Origin: a virus
Length of the DNA stretch: 64,000 nt
Reading direction: 5' to 3' (one strand)
IMG/VR virus record: IMGVR_UViG_3300035703_000033
Location: 1-64,000 of that record
This document shows positions 7,166 to 15,125 of this stretch, piece after piece (positions within the stretch are counted from its first letter, which is position 1; each line of letters begins with the position of its first letter). Made by a program: the position numbers and the translations under genes. Below the pieces are notes generated by a model. That model saw only the letters and a program-made list of their open reading frames with translations, had not been told where the DNA came from and did not search any database.

Positions 7166-7377
7166 TGTCAGAAAATGGATCGCATACTGTTGCAGCGCCA
7201 AATGCGGAAGCGTCTGGCGCTGTAACTTCTAATGAAGCTACAAAGAAACACCCTAAACAGGGTAAGTTTAATTCTGGTATCAATAAAAAAGTCCCAATGA
7301 AAGTGGACGTAAATAAACATGGTATTAGAAGAGAAACTAGTATGCAGCCAAAACGGGTCGGCAGAAAAAAAGTATAG
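7165..7377 (+). CDS. basic hypothetical protein
   Basis: 70 residues, Ala/Ser/Asn-rich at the N-terminus and strongly basic in the second half (KKHPKQGK, KRVGRKK). Probably disordered, and it may bind nucleic acid. Confidence 0.5.
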   Translation: MSENGSHTVAAPNAEASGAVTSNEATKKHPKQGKFNSGINKKVPMKVDVNKHGIRRETSMQPKRVGRKKV

Positions 7378-7388
7378 GTAAATAAAAC

Positions 7389-8099
7389 GTGTATGTGATA
7401 ACTGGATCCTCTTCTGGAATCGGTAAAGATCTTTATGGTTTGTTTGTTAAAAACAATATACCAGTTCTTGGGGTTGATATAAAACCAGATGCAGATTACG
7501 TTTGTGATGTTTCTTCTAAAAAAGAATTAAAAGATTTAGTTTTATTTTTAAAAGAAAATTATGAAAAAATAGATGGAGTTGTAATTTGTGCGGGAGTTGC
7601 ATCAAACTCAAGACAAATATTAAAGATTAACTATTTTGGAGCAGTTAATTTACTAAATCTAATTTATGACTATTACAATGAAATAAATGCAGTTATGGTT
7701 GGATCTATTATGTCCGTTACATCACATAAAAATTTTATGGTAAGTAAGAAAATATTAGATTCTGAAGAATATGACGACGAACTAGAAGAAATGTTAAACA
7801 ATATCAAATTAACAGATGCTTCTGCTTATTCTACAGCTAAGTTTTCTTTAACAGAATGGATGAAATATTTTGTTAATAAAAATAAATTTGCAAGAATTAA
7901 TATAATTCACCCAGCTTTGGTTGAGACAGGTTTAGTTAAAGACTTTTTAGGTAGCAAGGTTTTAGAGGTTATATACGGCAAGAGGCTAGTACAAGAGATG
8001 ATGCAGCCTATAGATGTAGCTGAAATTTTATACTTTTTGATCACAGGTGCAAAGGTATTAAATAAACAGTCTATACTTGTAGATAGAGGAATAGTCTAA
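7389..8099 (+). CDS. short-chain dehydrogenase/reductase
   Basis: 236 residues starting at GTG. The Rossmann dinucleotide motif GSSSGIG lies at about 6-12, the CAGVAS segment matches the NAG-type strand, and the catalytic YxxxK is Tyr147/Lys151 (YSTAK). Classical SDRs use NAD(P)H to reduce or oxidise small alcohols or ketones. It lies 1.3 kb upstream of the cytochrome P450, so the two may act on the same metabolite, which is inference. Confidence 0.88.
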   Translation: MYVITGSSSGIGKDLYGLFVKNNIPVLGVDIKPDADYVCDVSSKKELKDLVLFLKENYEKIDGVVICAGVASNSRQILKINYFGAVNLLNLIYDYYNEINAVMVGSIMSVTSHKNFMVSKKILDSEEYDDELEEMLNNIKLTDASAYSTAKFSLTEWMKYFVNKNKFARINIIHPALVETGLVKDFLGSKVLEVIYGKRLVQEMMQPIDVAEILYFLITGAKVLNKQSILVDRGIV

Positions 8100-8101
8100 T
8101 C

Positions 8102-8209
8102 TGTATATCTTGTGGAAAATGTACTATTGAACATAATTTTTCAATAGATGATTCTGTTGATTTAGTGGAAGATTTAGGATTTTTAAATGAAACAAAGAAA
8201 ACTTATTAA
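8102..8209 (+). other. orphan CxxCxxC reading frame without a standard start
   Basis: An open frame directly after the SDR stop codon encodes CISCGKCTIEHNF and about 35 residues in all, but no ATG, GTG or TTG lies upstream of the cysteines in this frame. It could use a rare start, arise by frameshift from the SDR gene, or be a remnant. Confidence 0.3.
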
Positions 8210-8423
8210 TGGTAAGTCTGTTAATGAACTAGATTTACCCATAGGTATAGTTATATTTACTAAATCTCCTGCAAAGTGGAAAATAGTAGATATGGAGACT
8301 GGTGAAGAGTATGTTGGCTCTGAAACAAAACATCCATTTTTTAATAATTTTTTAAAAGAAAAAATTCAAAGTATGGAAATTGGATCTTTAATGAAAGTAA
8401 AAGGAGTTGCAGATGACAGATAA
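8187..8423 (+). CDS. hypothetical protein
   Basis: 78 residues, beta-rich, no cysteine. It contains the segment MKQRKLINGKSVNELDLPIG. No domain recognised. Overlaps the next small gene. Confidence 0.55.
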   Translation: MKQRKLINGKSVNELDLPIGIVIFTKSPAKWKIVDMETGEEYVGSETKHPFFNNFLKEKIQSMEIGSLMKVKGVADDR

Positions 8424-8523
8424 GTGCGCTTATTGTGATGATGAAGGCAGATATTTAGACTTTCATGAAGATCGATTTGTAAGTGTTTGTAAAAAACATT
8501 TATTTATGGAAATAAGTGGTTGA
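8413..8523 (+). CDS. tiny Cys/His zinc-knuckle protein
   Basis: 36 residues with CAYC near the start and a downstream Cys and His (VCKKH), matching a one-zinc ribbon. Its stop overlaps the P450 start region. Confidence 0.5.
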   Translation: MTDKCAYCDDEGRYLDFHEDRFVSVCKKHLFMEISG

Positions 8524-9761
8524 TGAATATTCAAAAACAATTAAAGTCAGAAGATCCAAGCTTTTTACTTGATTTAAGAAATCAGTATGGCAATGCATTT
8601 TGGCTAGATTCTTATTTTTTTGCTTTTGATCCTCAATATGTTAATGAAGTTTATGTTAAGCAATACCCTAATTTCATAAAAGCTGGTGGATGGCATAAAA
8701 TAAGAAAGGGTCTTGGAAATGGCCTACTTGTAAACGAAGAACCAGAACACCTCGTACATAGAAGAATATTAAATCCAGCCTTTCATATAAAAAAAATAGA
8801 ATCTCATTTATATAAAATGCATAAAATTATAAATGAAGAAATATCTGCGCTCTCGCAAAAAGATAGTTTTGACTTATCTACATACTTTTTTGACTTAAGC
8901 TATAAAATATTAACAAATACTATTTTTGATGACGAAGAACTGAGCAAGTCAAAAAAACTTCAAGATGTTTTTTATTCAGTAATGAAAAAAGTTGGTAATG
9001 GTGAAGAGAATGAACCAGGATCTCTAGATGAAGACAGAGAGTATTTATACGATTTTATATCACGTGTTATTAAAAAAAGACTAGATAACGATGAATCTCA
9101 CGAAGACTTTTTGGATTTACTTATAGAGGCATCTGTAAGTAATAACTTATCATTAAAAGATATTACAGACGAAGTTTTAAGTATGATGTTAGCTGGTCAT
9201 GAAACTACCGCAAATACTGTTATTTGGGCTATATCAAATTCTTATAATAATCAATCAATAGTAAAAAAAATAAAAGATGAATCTGATATTTTTGTAAACA
9301 AAATAAATAAAGAAAACATATTAAATATTTGCAAAGAATTAAATTATTCAAAAAATGTAATATCAGAATCTTTAAGGCTTTATCCTCCAGTTTGGTTTAG
9401 CCCAAGACAGGCCCTTGAAGACTGCGTAATTGTTAATACAAAAATACCTAAAGATACCAAAATAATTATAAGCTCGTATGTTTCGCATAGAGATGCCAAT
9501 TATTTTGAAGATCCAAATACATTTATCCCCGAAAGGTGGGATGGTGGATTAGAAGAAAGTCTTCCATCAGGAGTATATTTTCCATTTCATATTGGTCCAA
9601 GAACATGTATAGGATATAGATTTGGGTTTTTGCAGGCTCAGATCACAGTACTAGAATTTTTTAATAAAATAAAAGTAGATTTAGTAGATGGTTTTCCAAA
9701 AACCCTGATACTGGCAACATTAAGACCTCAAAGTAAAATCATAGCTAATATAATTAAGTAA
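8523..9761 (+). CDS. cytochrome P450 monooxygenase
   Basis: 412 residues, a normal bacterial P450 length. The I-helix oxygen-binding motif AGHETTAN begins at about residue 224, the K-helix ExxR is Glu282-Arg285 (ESLRLYPP), the PERW segment follows, and the heme loop FHIGPRTCIG starts at about 355 with Cys362 as axial ligand. All catalytic landmarks are intact, so the enzyme should be active. No ferredoxin or reductase is seen nearby, so it would borrow host electron donors. The substrate cannot be read from sequence. Phage P450s are very rare. The ATG at 8523 follows a TTG that could add one residue. Confidence 0.95.
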   Translation: MNIQKQLKSEDPSFLLDLRNQYGNAFWLDSYFFAFDPQYVNEVYVKQYPNFIKAGGWHKIRKGLGNGLLVNEEPEHLVHRRILNPAFHIKKIESHLYKMHKIINEEISALSQKDSFDLSTYFFDLSYKILTNTIFDDEELSKSKKLQDVFYSVMKKVGNGEENEPGSLDEDREYLYDFISRVIKKRLDNDESHEDFLDLLIEASVSNNLSLKDITDEVLSMMLAGHETTANTVIWAISNSYNNQSIVKKIKDESDIFVNKINKENILNICKELNYSKNVISESLRLYPPVWFSPRQALEDCVIVNTKIPKDTKIIISSYVSHRDANYFEDPNTFIPERWDGGLEESLPSGVYFPFHIGPRTCIGYRFGFLQAQITVLEFFNKIKVDLVDGFPKTLILATLRPQSKIIANIIK

Positions 9762-9764
9762 CCA

Positions 9765-9793
9765 TTGACAAATTCTAATGTTTTTTGTATGAT
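9765..9793 (+). promoter_or_regulatory. SigA-type promoter, leaderless
   Basis: TTGACA at 9765-9770, 17 bp, TATGAT at 9788-9793, then 6 bp to the ATG at 9800. It starts the operon of small genes running to about 13396. Confidence 0.75.
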
Positions 9794-9799
9794 TAGTAA

Positions 9800-10204
9800 A
9801 TGACAGATAGAGAAGATATTTTCATACCAGAACATAAGACAAATATTTTGCCGTTTAGATGGTTTATTAACGGTGTCGTACATAGATTATCTTATTGGTT
9901 TTTTATGCGTGGACTTAAAATTAATTATAAATATGAAGATATTTGGGACAAAGCTCCCGCATTCAAGCCACCATTTTTAGATAATATTAAATTAAAGTTA
10001 TATTTTAAAATTTATCATTATTTAGATAAACCATATATGAGATGGGGAACAACTTACGTAATGTCCACAGAATTTCAGTCTCTAGTTAATATGGAGGGGG
10101 CTGAGTGGAGCGATTATGACGAAGATGGAGTACCGTACTGGGATTTATACTGGCACGAAGATCCAGTAACTGGGGATGCTTGGAGATTAATCAAGAATGG
10201 CTAA
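9800..10204 (+). CDS. hypothetical protein
   Basis: 134 residues rich in Trp, Tyr and Phe with an acidic C-terminal region. No clear membrane segment or motif. First gene of the operon driven from 9765. Confidence 0.6.
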   Translation: MTDREDIFIPEHKTNILPFRWFINGVVHRLSYWFFMRGLKINYKYEDIWDKAPAFKPPFLDNIKLKLYFKIYHYLDKPYMRWGTTYVMSTEFQSLVNMEGAEWSDYDEDGVPYWDLYWHEDPVTGDAWRLIKNG

Positions 10205-10610
10205 TTTAGAATTAGGACAAATGGTACTAAGTGGCAATGATTGGCATCAGTATGACGCTGATTGGGCTACAGATGGTCTTAATATGATCGCAGAGGTCAT
10301 TTCAGAGCTTCGTGGTAAAGAGCATGGTAGATATGGTTGGGATGCCTTGCTAACCTCAAATTCAGGCGCAGAAGAATATGTAAATGATGTGTTTGAGATG
10401 CGCTGCTACTGCTGGTGCGACGTTGCGTGGGAAGAAAACCCAGATCATCCGCATGCAAATGGATGTCCTCCAAACTTTTTATATAAGCCAACTGAGATGT
10501 TAGTAACTTGGTACAAGCATGCTAATCGTGGGATTACTTCGAATAAAAAATATCCAGGGGCAAGAACTTGGTTTGAGATAATTAAGCATTGTATTGGAAG
10601 TATAGAATGA
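10197..10610 (+). CDS. hypothetical protein with Cys/His cluster
   Basis: 137 residues. CYCWCDVAW followed by HPHANGC gives a plausible metal-binding core. It overlaps both neighbours. Family not recognised. Confidence 0.6.
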   Translation: MANLELGQMVLSGNDWHQYDADWATDGLNMIAEVISELRGKEHGRYGWDALLTSNSGAEEYVNDVFEMRCYCWCDVAWEENPDHPHANGCPPNFLYKPTEMLVTWYKHANRGITSNKKYPGARTWFEIIKHCIGSIE

Positions 10611-10828
10611 ATGAAGAGTTAATTATTAAAATAACTAAAGCTAAGTACAATGGAGAATTTTCACATTGGGAAGTTGATGTTAATTCAGATACGGCTGATG
10701 TGCTTTTAGCAGGCACTGCCCCAACAATTTGGGGAGTATTAGATATGGCTACAGAATATATCTGTGAGTCAGCAGAACATGAAGAATGGTTAAAAGATGA
10801 CGCAAATAAGCCCAATTATAATATTTAA
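10607..10828 (+). CDS. hypothetical protein
   Basis: 73 residues starting at the ATG that overlaps the previous stop codon. Acidic alpha/beta protein without known motif. Confidence 0.55.
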   Translation: MNEELIIKITKAKYNGEFSHWEVDVNSDTADVLLAGTAPTIWGVLDMATEYICESAEHEEWLKDDANKPNYNI

Positions 10829-11027
10829 TCCAGAAGGATTAACGCAAGAACAAGTTAATCTAATTAAGCAAGCATTAGATGATGCTTATCGTGCAGGATA
10901 TGAAACGGCTAAAGAGTTCTATCAGTTTAAGCTTAATACAACTACTACGACTAGCCCATCAACACAATGGACTGGCACATATCCGCCTTATACAATCAAT
11001 AACTGCTCATGCAGCAACGATAAGTAA
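10797..11027 (+). CDS. hypothetical protein with Thr/Ser/Pro linker
   Basis: 76 residues. A helical N-terminal half is followed by a TTTTTSPST stretch and a CSC motif near the end. Function unknown. Confidence 0.55.
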   Translation: MTQISPIIIFNPEGLTQEQVNLIKQALDDAYRAGYETAKEFYQFKLNTTTTTSPSTQWTGTYPPYTINNCSCSNDK

Positions 11028-11242
11028 TGCCAATCCATATACCTATTTACGTCAACGACAAGTTAATTAAAACATATCATATTGGGCGGCTAAAGGGTGA
11101 TACAAATCCTGATTCAATCAATGATTATTTAATTGTAGAAGATGATCAATTATGGACGGTAGGCAAACCATTTACTCATAGATATGGAGATGGCATTGAT
11201 ACTTGTGTAATCAAGGGTATAAATGCTATGATGGAAGAATGA
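11027..11242 (+). CDS. hypothetical protein
   Basis: 71 residues, beta-rich start (MPIHIPIYVNDKLIKTYHIG). Starts at the last base of the previous stop codon. No family recognised. Confidence 0.55.
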   Translation: MPIHIPIYVNDKLIKTYHIGRLKGDTNPDSINDYLIVEDDQLWTVGKPFTHRYGDGIDTCVIKGINAMMEE

Positions 11243-11463
11243 TGGAAGATATTAAAACTCAGGCGGGTAAAGAGATGTTTAAATACTTTAATGATAACTA
11301 TGGATCAGCTATCTGGGGCCCTGCTTTAAAAGGCATACAGGCCATAGAGGAAGAAATTATAACTAGATTAGTTCAAGCGTGGCAGAAGACAGACAACCCA
11401 GATCATTTAACATATGCAGACGGTTTAGCAGATGCAGTATCTATTGCAAGGGGAGATAAATGA
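11239..11463 (+). CDS. hypothetical helical protein
   Basis: About 74 residues from the ATG at 11239 (11242 is equally possible). Mostly helical, acidic. Overlaps its neighbours by 4 bp on each side. Confidence 0.55.
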   Translation: MMEDIKTQAGKEMFKYFNDNYGSAIWGPALKGIQAIEEEIITRLVQAWQKTDNPDHLTYADGLADAVSIARGDK

Positions 11464-11828
11464 CATACGAATATTATTATCCACCTATGGGTTATGATGA
11501 GATAGTTGCTACTCAGGGTGAAGTTATTGGACAATGGGTTATGGGAACATGGCAAGGTGATTATATATACTTGCTAAAAAATAAAGACAAATATTCTTTT
11601 TTTGTTATTGGCTACGGGTCATGTTCTGGATGCGATGCATTAGAGAGCTGTGAAAATGATGAAGAGTTTAACGAACTAAAACAAGATATTATTAATAGAA
11701 TTGCTTGGGGAACTAAGCAAGAAATTGTTGATCATATTAATAACGAGGAAGCAAATCGTTGGTATTTCCATGAAGATGGGTGGGAAGAAATTCAAAAAGA
11801 AGCATTGGATCTTTTAAATGGAAACTGA
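11460..11828 (+). CDS. hypothetical protein
   Basis: 122 residues, aromatic-rich N-terminus, a CSGC motif at about 55 and an acidic C-terminal half. ATGA overlap with the previous gene. Confidence 0.6.
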   Translation: MTYEYYYPPMGYDEIVATQGEVIGQWVMGTWQGDYIYLLKNKDKYSFFVIGYGSCSGCDALESCENDEEFNELKQDIINRIAWGTKQEIVDHINNEEANRWYFHEDGWEEIQKEALDLLNGN

Positions 11829-11982
11829 ATTAAGTAACCATTGTTGGCATTGGTCAAGACTTTCATATGTATTACCAACGCCCATGGAAGAATGCTGTAA
11901 TTGTGACAAGGTTATAAAAGAAGTAGATAGATGGAATGGAACTGATAATGGTAAATGCGAATGGGAGATTGATGAATGGTAG
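11818..11982 (+). CDS. small Cys-rich protein
   Basis: 54 residues with HCWHW near the start and CCNCD in the middle, likely zinc binding. Begins inside the end of the preceding gene. Confidence 0.5.
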   Translation: METELSNHCWHWSRLSYVLPTPMEECCNCDKVIKEVDRWNGTDNGKCEWEIDEW

Positions 11983-12137
11983 CAATTAATGGCCCTATGC
12001 AGGGTAAGTATTATCATACTTCAGACATTACTCATACAGTTATTGATCATGTAAGAGATAACTTTAATATATTTGAGCTTAGATACTATCGCACCAAAAA
12101 TGGCTGGGCGTTTCATTCATGGAAGAGAATGTATTAA
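11976..12137 (+). CDS. small hypothetical protein
   Basis: 53 residues, basic and aromatic. Overlaps the previous and the next gene; no family recognised. Confidence 0.5.
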   Translation: MVAINGPMQGKYYHTSDITHTVIDHVRDNFNIFELRYYRTKNGWAFHSWKRMY

Positions 12138-12397
12138 TGAAGAAGATGAAAGAGCCACCAATAGGCTCAATTGTTGTTGATATGGGCGGAAGCGCATGGC
12201 AAAGACATCCTGTTGGGTGGGCAGTTGCAGGAAGCGATATGTCGTGGTCATATACTTGGAATCAGCTATTAAAAGAACTTTATCGTCCTATGGACTATCC
12301 AACTCAAGAGTGGGCACCAGTATTGAATGATCCTAGATTACCTATGATTGTATATGTACCACATGAGGAATTAATTACAGGAGAAGAAGATGATTAA
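12137..12397 (+). CDS. hypothetical protein
   Basis: 86 residues from the ATG overlapping the previous stop (an ATG at 12119 is a weaker choice). Trp- and Pro-rich; no motif recognised. Confidence 0.55.
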   Translation: MKKMKEPPIGSIVVDMGGSAWQRHPVGWAVAGSDMSWSYTWNQLLKELYRPMDYPTQEWAPVLNDPRLPMIVYVPHEELITGEEDD

Positions 12398-12569
12398 ATC
12401 ATTTATTATGGGTGCAGTACCACTTGCGTTATTTGTTTACTTAATGATGTATCATCCTTATGTAATTATAGTGATAGCCATAGCAGGGGCCTTTGCTATG
12501 GTATCTTGGATGGTTGGTACTACATATAGAGAAGAGTTTGGAGATTTGCGTGACAAAGAAGAATATTGA
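12390..12569 (+). CDS. small membrane protein
   Basis: 59 residues with a hydrophobic stretch of about 40 residues that could form two membrane helices, then an acidic tail. GAAGAAG site before the ATG. Confidence 0.55.
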   Translation: MIKSFIMGAVPLALFVYLMMYHPYVIIVIAIAGAFAMVSWMVGTTYREEFGDLRDKEEY

Positions 12570-12822
12570 GCAGCGCCCAGCTTATATTATCAAGGTGCAT
12601 CGTGACTGGAAGTACGGTCCAAGAGCTAGATTCTGGGATATTCTAAAGTGGTATGAAGGAAAAGATGGAAGCGGATACTGGTCTACAGCATGCAAAGGCG
12701 GGCTGGCATATACAGAGTTTGGTATGTGGCGGGCTATCAATAAACGTCTAAAGAAGATGCAATTCGGATATCAAACTAATTACTTTAGTTTAGATAAAAC
12801 TCCCATAAAGGAGCCTAAATAA
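12550..12822 (+). CDS. basic hypothetical protein (GTG start)
   Basis: 90 residues starting at GTG 12550, with a GGAG ribosome-binding site inside the upstream gene. Basic and aromatic; a longer reading frame upstream overlaps the membrane protein and is unlikely to be used. Confidence 0.55.
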   Translation: MTKKNIEQRPAYIIKVHRDWKYGPRARFWDILKWYEGKDGSGYWSTACKGGLAYTEFGMWRAINKRLKKMQFGYQTNYFSLDKTPIKEPK

Positions 12823-13109
12823 TGTGGTCATGGATATTAGCAGCAATTGGAGTTACAGGCATATTCTTTGTTGGTCGGAAGACCATATGGGGATGGCTTA
12901 TATTATTATTAAATGAATGTATCTGGATAGCCTATGCATTGGCTACAGATCAGTATGGGTTTATTGTCATGGCTACAGCCTATGCAGCAGTTTATATTAA
13001 ATCATACATAGCGTGGAAGAAAGAAGAGAAAGAAGTATCTGTCTCACAATATGAGATTAATACTCATGGTCAAATAGATCATAGATATATCAATATTGGT
13101 CGCAATTAG
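12822..13109 (+). CDS. three-helix membrane protein
   Basis: 95 residues. Three hydrophobic segments (about 3-18, 22-42 and 46-64) precede a charged cytoplasmic tail. Distantly similar in layout to small transporters, but no firm family. Confidence 0.6.
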   Translation: MWSWILAAIGVTGIFFVGRKTIWGWLILLLNECIWIAYALATDQYGFIVMATAYAAVYIKSYIAWKKEEKEVSVSQYEINTHGQIDHRYINIGRN

Positions 13110-13396
13110 TGCAGCGCAAAAGTAGAAGTAGATTTCTCACAATAACAAAGCCGTATAGAGACCAATTCAAGCGGTCTCCGCTTTGGGTCAAGGTTGTGGC
13201 GGTTATGTGTATGTCTTACATAGCTATTCCAATTGATCTTTTTGATATCCTGTTTCCCTGGATGGCATATTCAGATGACTTATTCTTGGCAGGAATCTTG
13301 CTTAAACTATTACATAAATATGGTGGATTACCAGATGAAGATAGAATAACTCCAGTAGAACTAATTAGACAAATATTTGGTAAAGATAAACATTGA
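13109..13396 (+). CDS. DUF1232 (YkvA-like) membrane protein
   Basis: 95 residues, GTG start. The core SYIAIPIDLFDILFPWMAY and the following DD motif match the DUF1232 consensus of small membrane proteins. Function in the family is unknown. Confidence 0.7.
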   Translation: MQRKSRSRFLTITKPYRDQFKRSPLWVKVVAVMCMSYIAIPIDLFDILFPWMAYSDDLFLAGILLKLLHKYGGLPDEDRITPVELIRQIFGKDKH

Positions 13397-13421
13397 CAAA
13401 AATTATTCTTATTTATAGAAT
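13393..13421 (+). promoter_or_regulatory. SigA-type promoter
   Basis: TTGACA at 13393-13398, a 17-bp spacer and TAGAAT at 13416-13421. The predicted leader of about 37 bases precedes the gene at 13465. The -35 overlaps the stop codon of the DUF1232 gene. Confidence 0.7.
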
Positions 13422-13464
13422 ATTGTATAAATAATCGGCGGAAAGTGAAGCGGAAAAGTAGAAG

Positions 13465-13989
13465 ATGATTTGGGAATATGGGCTCACAGCCCAAGAAGAG
13501 GCCATTTGCGTCAAAGTAGGATATCAGCGTCAAGAGCCATATTTTGGCGATCCTAGCAAAAATATAAATTATGCAGAAGGCGATCTCTGGGAAATGTGGC
13601 AACACGCCATATGTGCAGGATCTGAGCTAGCCTTTGCCCGAATGATGGGTAAGAAGGACTTTATTCCTCATGTCAACAAATGGAAGACTGAATTGGATAT
13701 TCCAGGGGTGGGTGAGATAAGGTACTCATTTAATCCTAATGGAGGCATGCGCTTTACAACTAGAGATAATCCTGATCTCAAATATGTCCTAATGATAGAT
13801 GGCATGGCCATCAGAAATCGGACGGGGAAGAACCAGGAGAGAAGAAGTACTCCCTATAAAGCTATAGGATGGCTATATGGATATGAATGTATGAAAGATG
13901 AATATCTATCCCAATATAACAATAAGACATGGATTGTTCCACAGAATAAATTAAAAGCTATGCCTAGCCATATTAAACCAGTTGACTAA
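13465..13989 (+). CDS. conserved phage protein, possible PD-(D/E)XK-like fold
   Basis: 174 residues. The order GSELAFARMMG, then an Asp/Lys-rich stretch, GEIRYS, RDNPDLKYVLMIDG and AIGWLYGYE resembles a widespread uncharacterised phage family in which Glu, Asp and an E-x-R motif are conserved in a nuclease-like arrangement. Nuclease activity is inference; the family match is by memory. Confidence 0.5.
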   Translation: MIWEYGLTAQEEAICVKVGYQRQEPYFGDPSKNINYAEGDLWEMWQHAICAGSELAFARMMGKKDFIPHVNKWKTELDIPGVGEIRYSFNPNGGMRFTTRDNPDLKYVLMIDGMAIRNRTGKNQERRSTPYKAIGWLYGYECMKDEYLSQYNNKTWIVPQNKLKAMPSHIKPVD

Positions 13990-13999
13990 AATATTATAG

Positions 14000-14005
14000 T
14001 ATAAT
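14000..14005 (+). promoter_or_regulatory. -10 box of leaderless gene
   Basis: TATAAT at 14000-14005 lies exactly 6 bp before the ATG at 14012. No -35 at the usual distance. Confidence 0.55.
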
Positions 14006-14011
14006 AATCCT

Positions 14012-14248
14012 ATGGGCATATTAGATAATCTAGAAGCGTATATAGATTTTGATCAAATAGAGAATGCATGGCGGGGTGGACCAAAATGCTATTACTGTAA
14101 CAATAGAGCCATACATATAAAGAGCTATACAGATAGCGTAGATGGAATATCCTATGAATATGAGCATTGCCAAGAGCATGCAGATATAGATGATCATTCT
14201 CAAGAAGCTCTCGATCTCTGGAAATTACATAACAAAGACCAAGAATAA
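14012..14248 (+). CDS. small zinc-finger protein
   Basis: 78 residues. CYYC at about 26-29 with a later HCQEH motif gives a likely C2-CH or C2-H2 type zinc site. Acidic C-terminus. Last rightward gene before the convergent junction. Confidence 0.6.
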   Translation: MGILDNLEAYIDFDQIENAWRGGPKCYYCNNRAIHIKSYTDSVDGISYEYEHCQEHADIDDHSQEALDLWKLHNKDQE

Positions 14249-14474
14249 GCTGTAGAAATTTACAGCATTTGGTCCTATCTCCTATATCCCCCTCCCAATT
14301 ATCTCCTCTCTAAGAGCCTCTAGAAGGCTTTTAATGTGGAGTAAAGTGGAGCATTGTGGAGAATATGACTATTAATTCATGTCCAAATACTATTATTATA
14401 TTAGAATAAAGATATATGAGTAATTGAACACCATCTCACAATATGGACGTAATGTCAATTTGAGAAAATTTGCA

Positions 14475-14525
14475 GCATATTCATCCAATTTTGTCAATAG
14501 TGGCATATTCAGGCAATTTTGTCAA
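14475..14525 (+). repeat. two 23-bp direct repeats (period 28)
   Basis: Copies at 14475-14497 and 14503-14525 share GCATATTCA, two variable bases, then CAATTTTGTCAA. They resemble iterons next to an AT-rich unwinding region. Confidence 0.7.
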
Positions 14526-14725
14526 GCCTTCGTAATAGAAAAATTTGGCCCATTTCGCCAAAAATTCTGATCAAATTCTGACAGATATTATATCTATTTT
14601 ATTATATTGTTATAACATTTTGTTATATTCTATATTCATTTTGTCTTATTTTGATCAAAATTTCAGGGACATTTTATAAGCTGTCGTAAACGAATTATTT
14701 GGCCCATAATTTGAACATAGAAAAA

Positions 14726-14776
14726 GGACCTATATATCCAAAATGTACATTATGTACAAATCGGACATATAGGTCC
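14726..14776. terminator. large inverted repeat, probable bidirectional terminator
   Basis: A 10-bp perfect stem (14726-14735 with 14767-14776, GGACCTATAT arms) encloses a smaller TGTACA/TGTACA inverted repeat. A run of As lies on the left side, so it could terminate the leftward unit ending at 14799. Confidence 0.55.
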
Positions 14777-14798
14777 AGGGGAATTACTTTAACCTATT

Positions 14799-15050
14799 TT
14801 ACTTTGGTGCTTTATCTAACATCTTCTTTAGGTTATATGCTAGGATAAGTCCTTTACTTGTTGAGTCTTGGGAGTTTTCTACTTCCCGCCGCTCATCAAC
14901 TGATTTGATGATATAACTAACTAGTTCCATTACCTTATCAACTGTATAGATTGGTTGATTAGATAACTGCCGTGCCAATACTGCTGGATTGAAGAAATGG
15001 TCTTCCATAGCATTAGCAATGGTGTCTGCTAATTTGATTTCTTTACTCAT
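14799..15050 (-). CDS. hypothetical helical protein
   Basis: 83 residues, helical, mildly acidic. Last leftward gene before the junction. A GGCGGAC site precedes the ATG and a -10 box lies about 25 bp upstream. No recognised family. Confidence 0.6.
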   Translation of the reverse strand: MSKEIKLADTIANAMEDHFFNPAVLARQLSNQPIYTVDKVMELVSYIIKSVDERREVENSQDSTSKGLILAYNLKKMLDKAPK

Positions 15051-15074
15051 TGTCCGCCTTTCTTAGAACCGTCG

Positions 15075-15080
15075 ATTATA
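15075..15080 (-). promoter_or_regulatory. leftward extended -10 promoter
   Basis: Reading leftward, TGA-TATAAT (plus-strand 15075-15080). It is abutted upstream by a terminator hairpin (15087-15111). Confidence 0.55.
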
Positions 15081-15086
15081 TCAGAA

Positions 15087-15111
15087 GGGGCTGGATTTTG
15101 TCCAGCCCCTC
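15087..15111 (-). terminator. hairpin terminator of Lsr2-like gene
   Basis: A perfect 10-bp stem of AGGGGCTGGA and TCCAGCCCCT with a five-base TTTTG loop, just after the stop codon of the 15126-15272 gene. The same hairpin design recurs at 21296-21320. Confidence 0.7.
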
Positions 15112-15125
15112 CAATGCTTGCTGGA

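Larger units (their letters stand above)
14249..14798. other. gene-free convergent junction, possible replication origin
   Basis: 550 bases without a supported gene, between the last rightward gene and the first leftward one. It holds a GCTGTA/TACAGC hairpin (14250-14270), an AGCCT/AGGCT hairpin near 14312, a pair of 23-bp direct repeats, an extreme AT tract (14581-14660) with a TGTTATAACA-type palindrome, and a strong inverted repeat at 14726-14776. Confidence 0.5.

Noticed and set aside
13982-14005. Two-box promoter for the gene at 14012
   Set aside because: TTGACT lies only 12 bp from the TATAAT, too close for a standard promoter and not the 11-bp family box; only the -10 is called.
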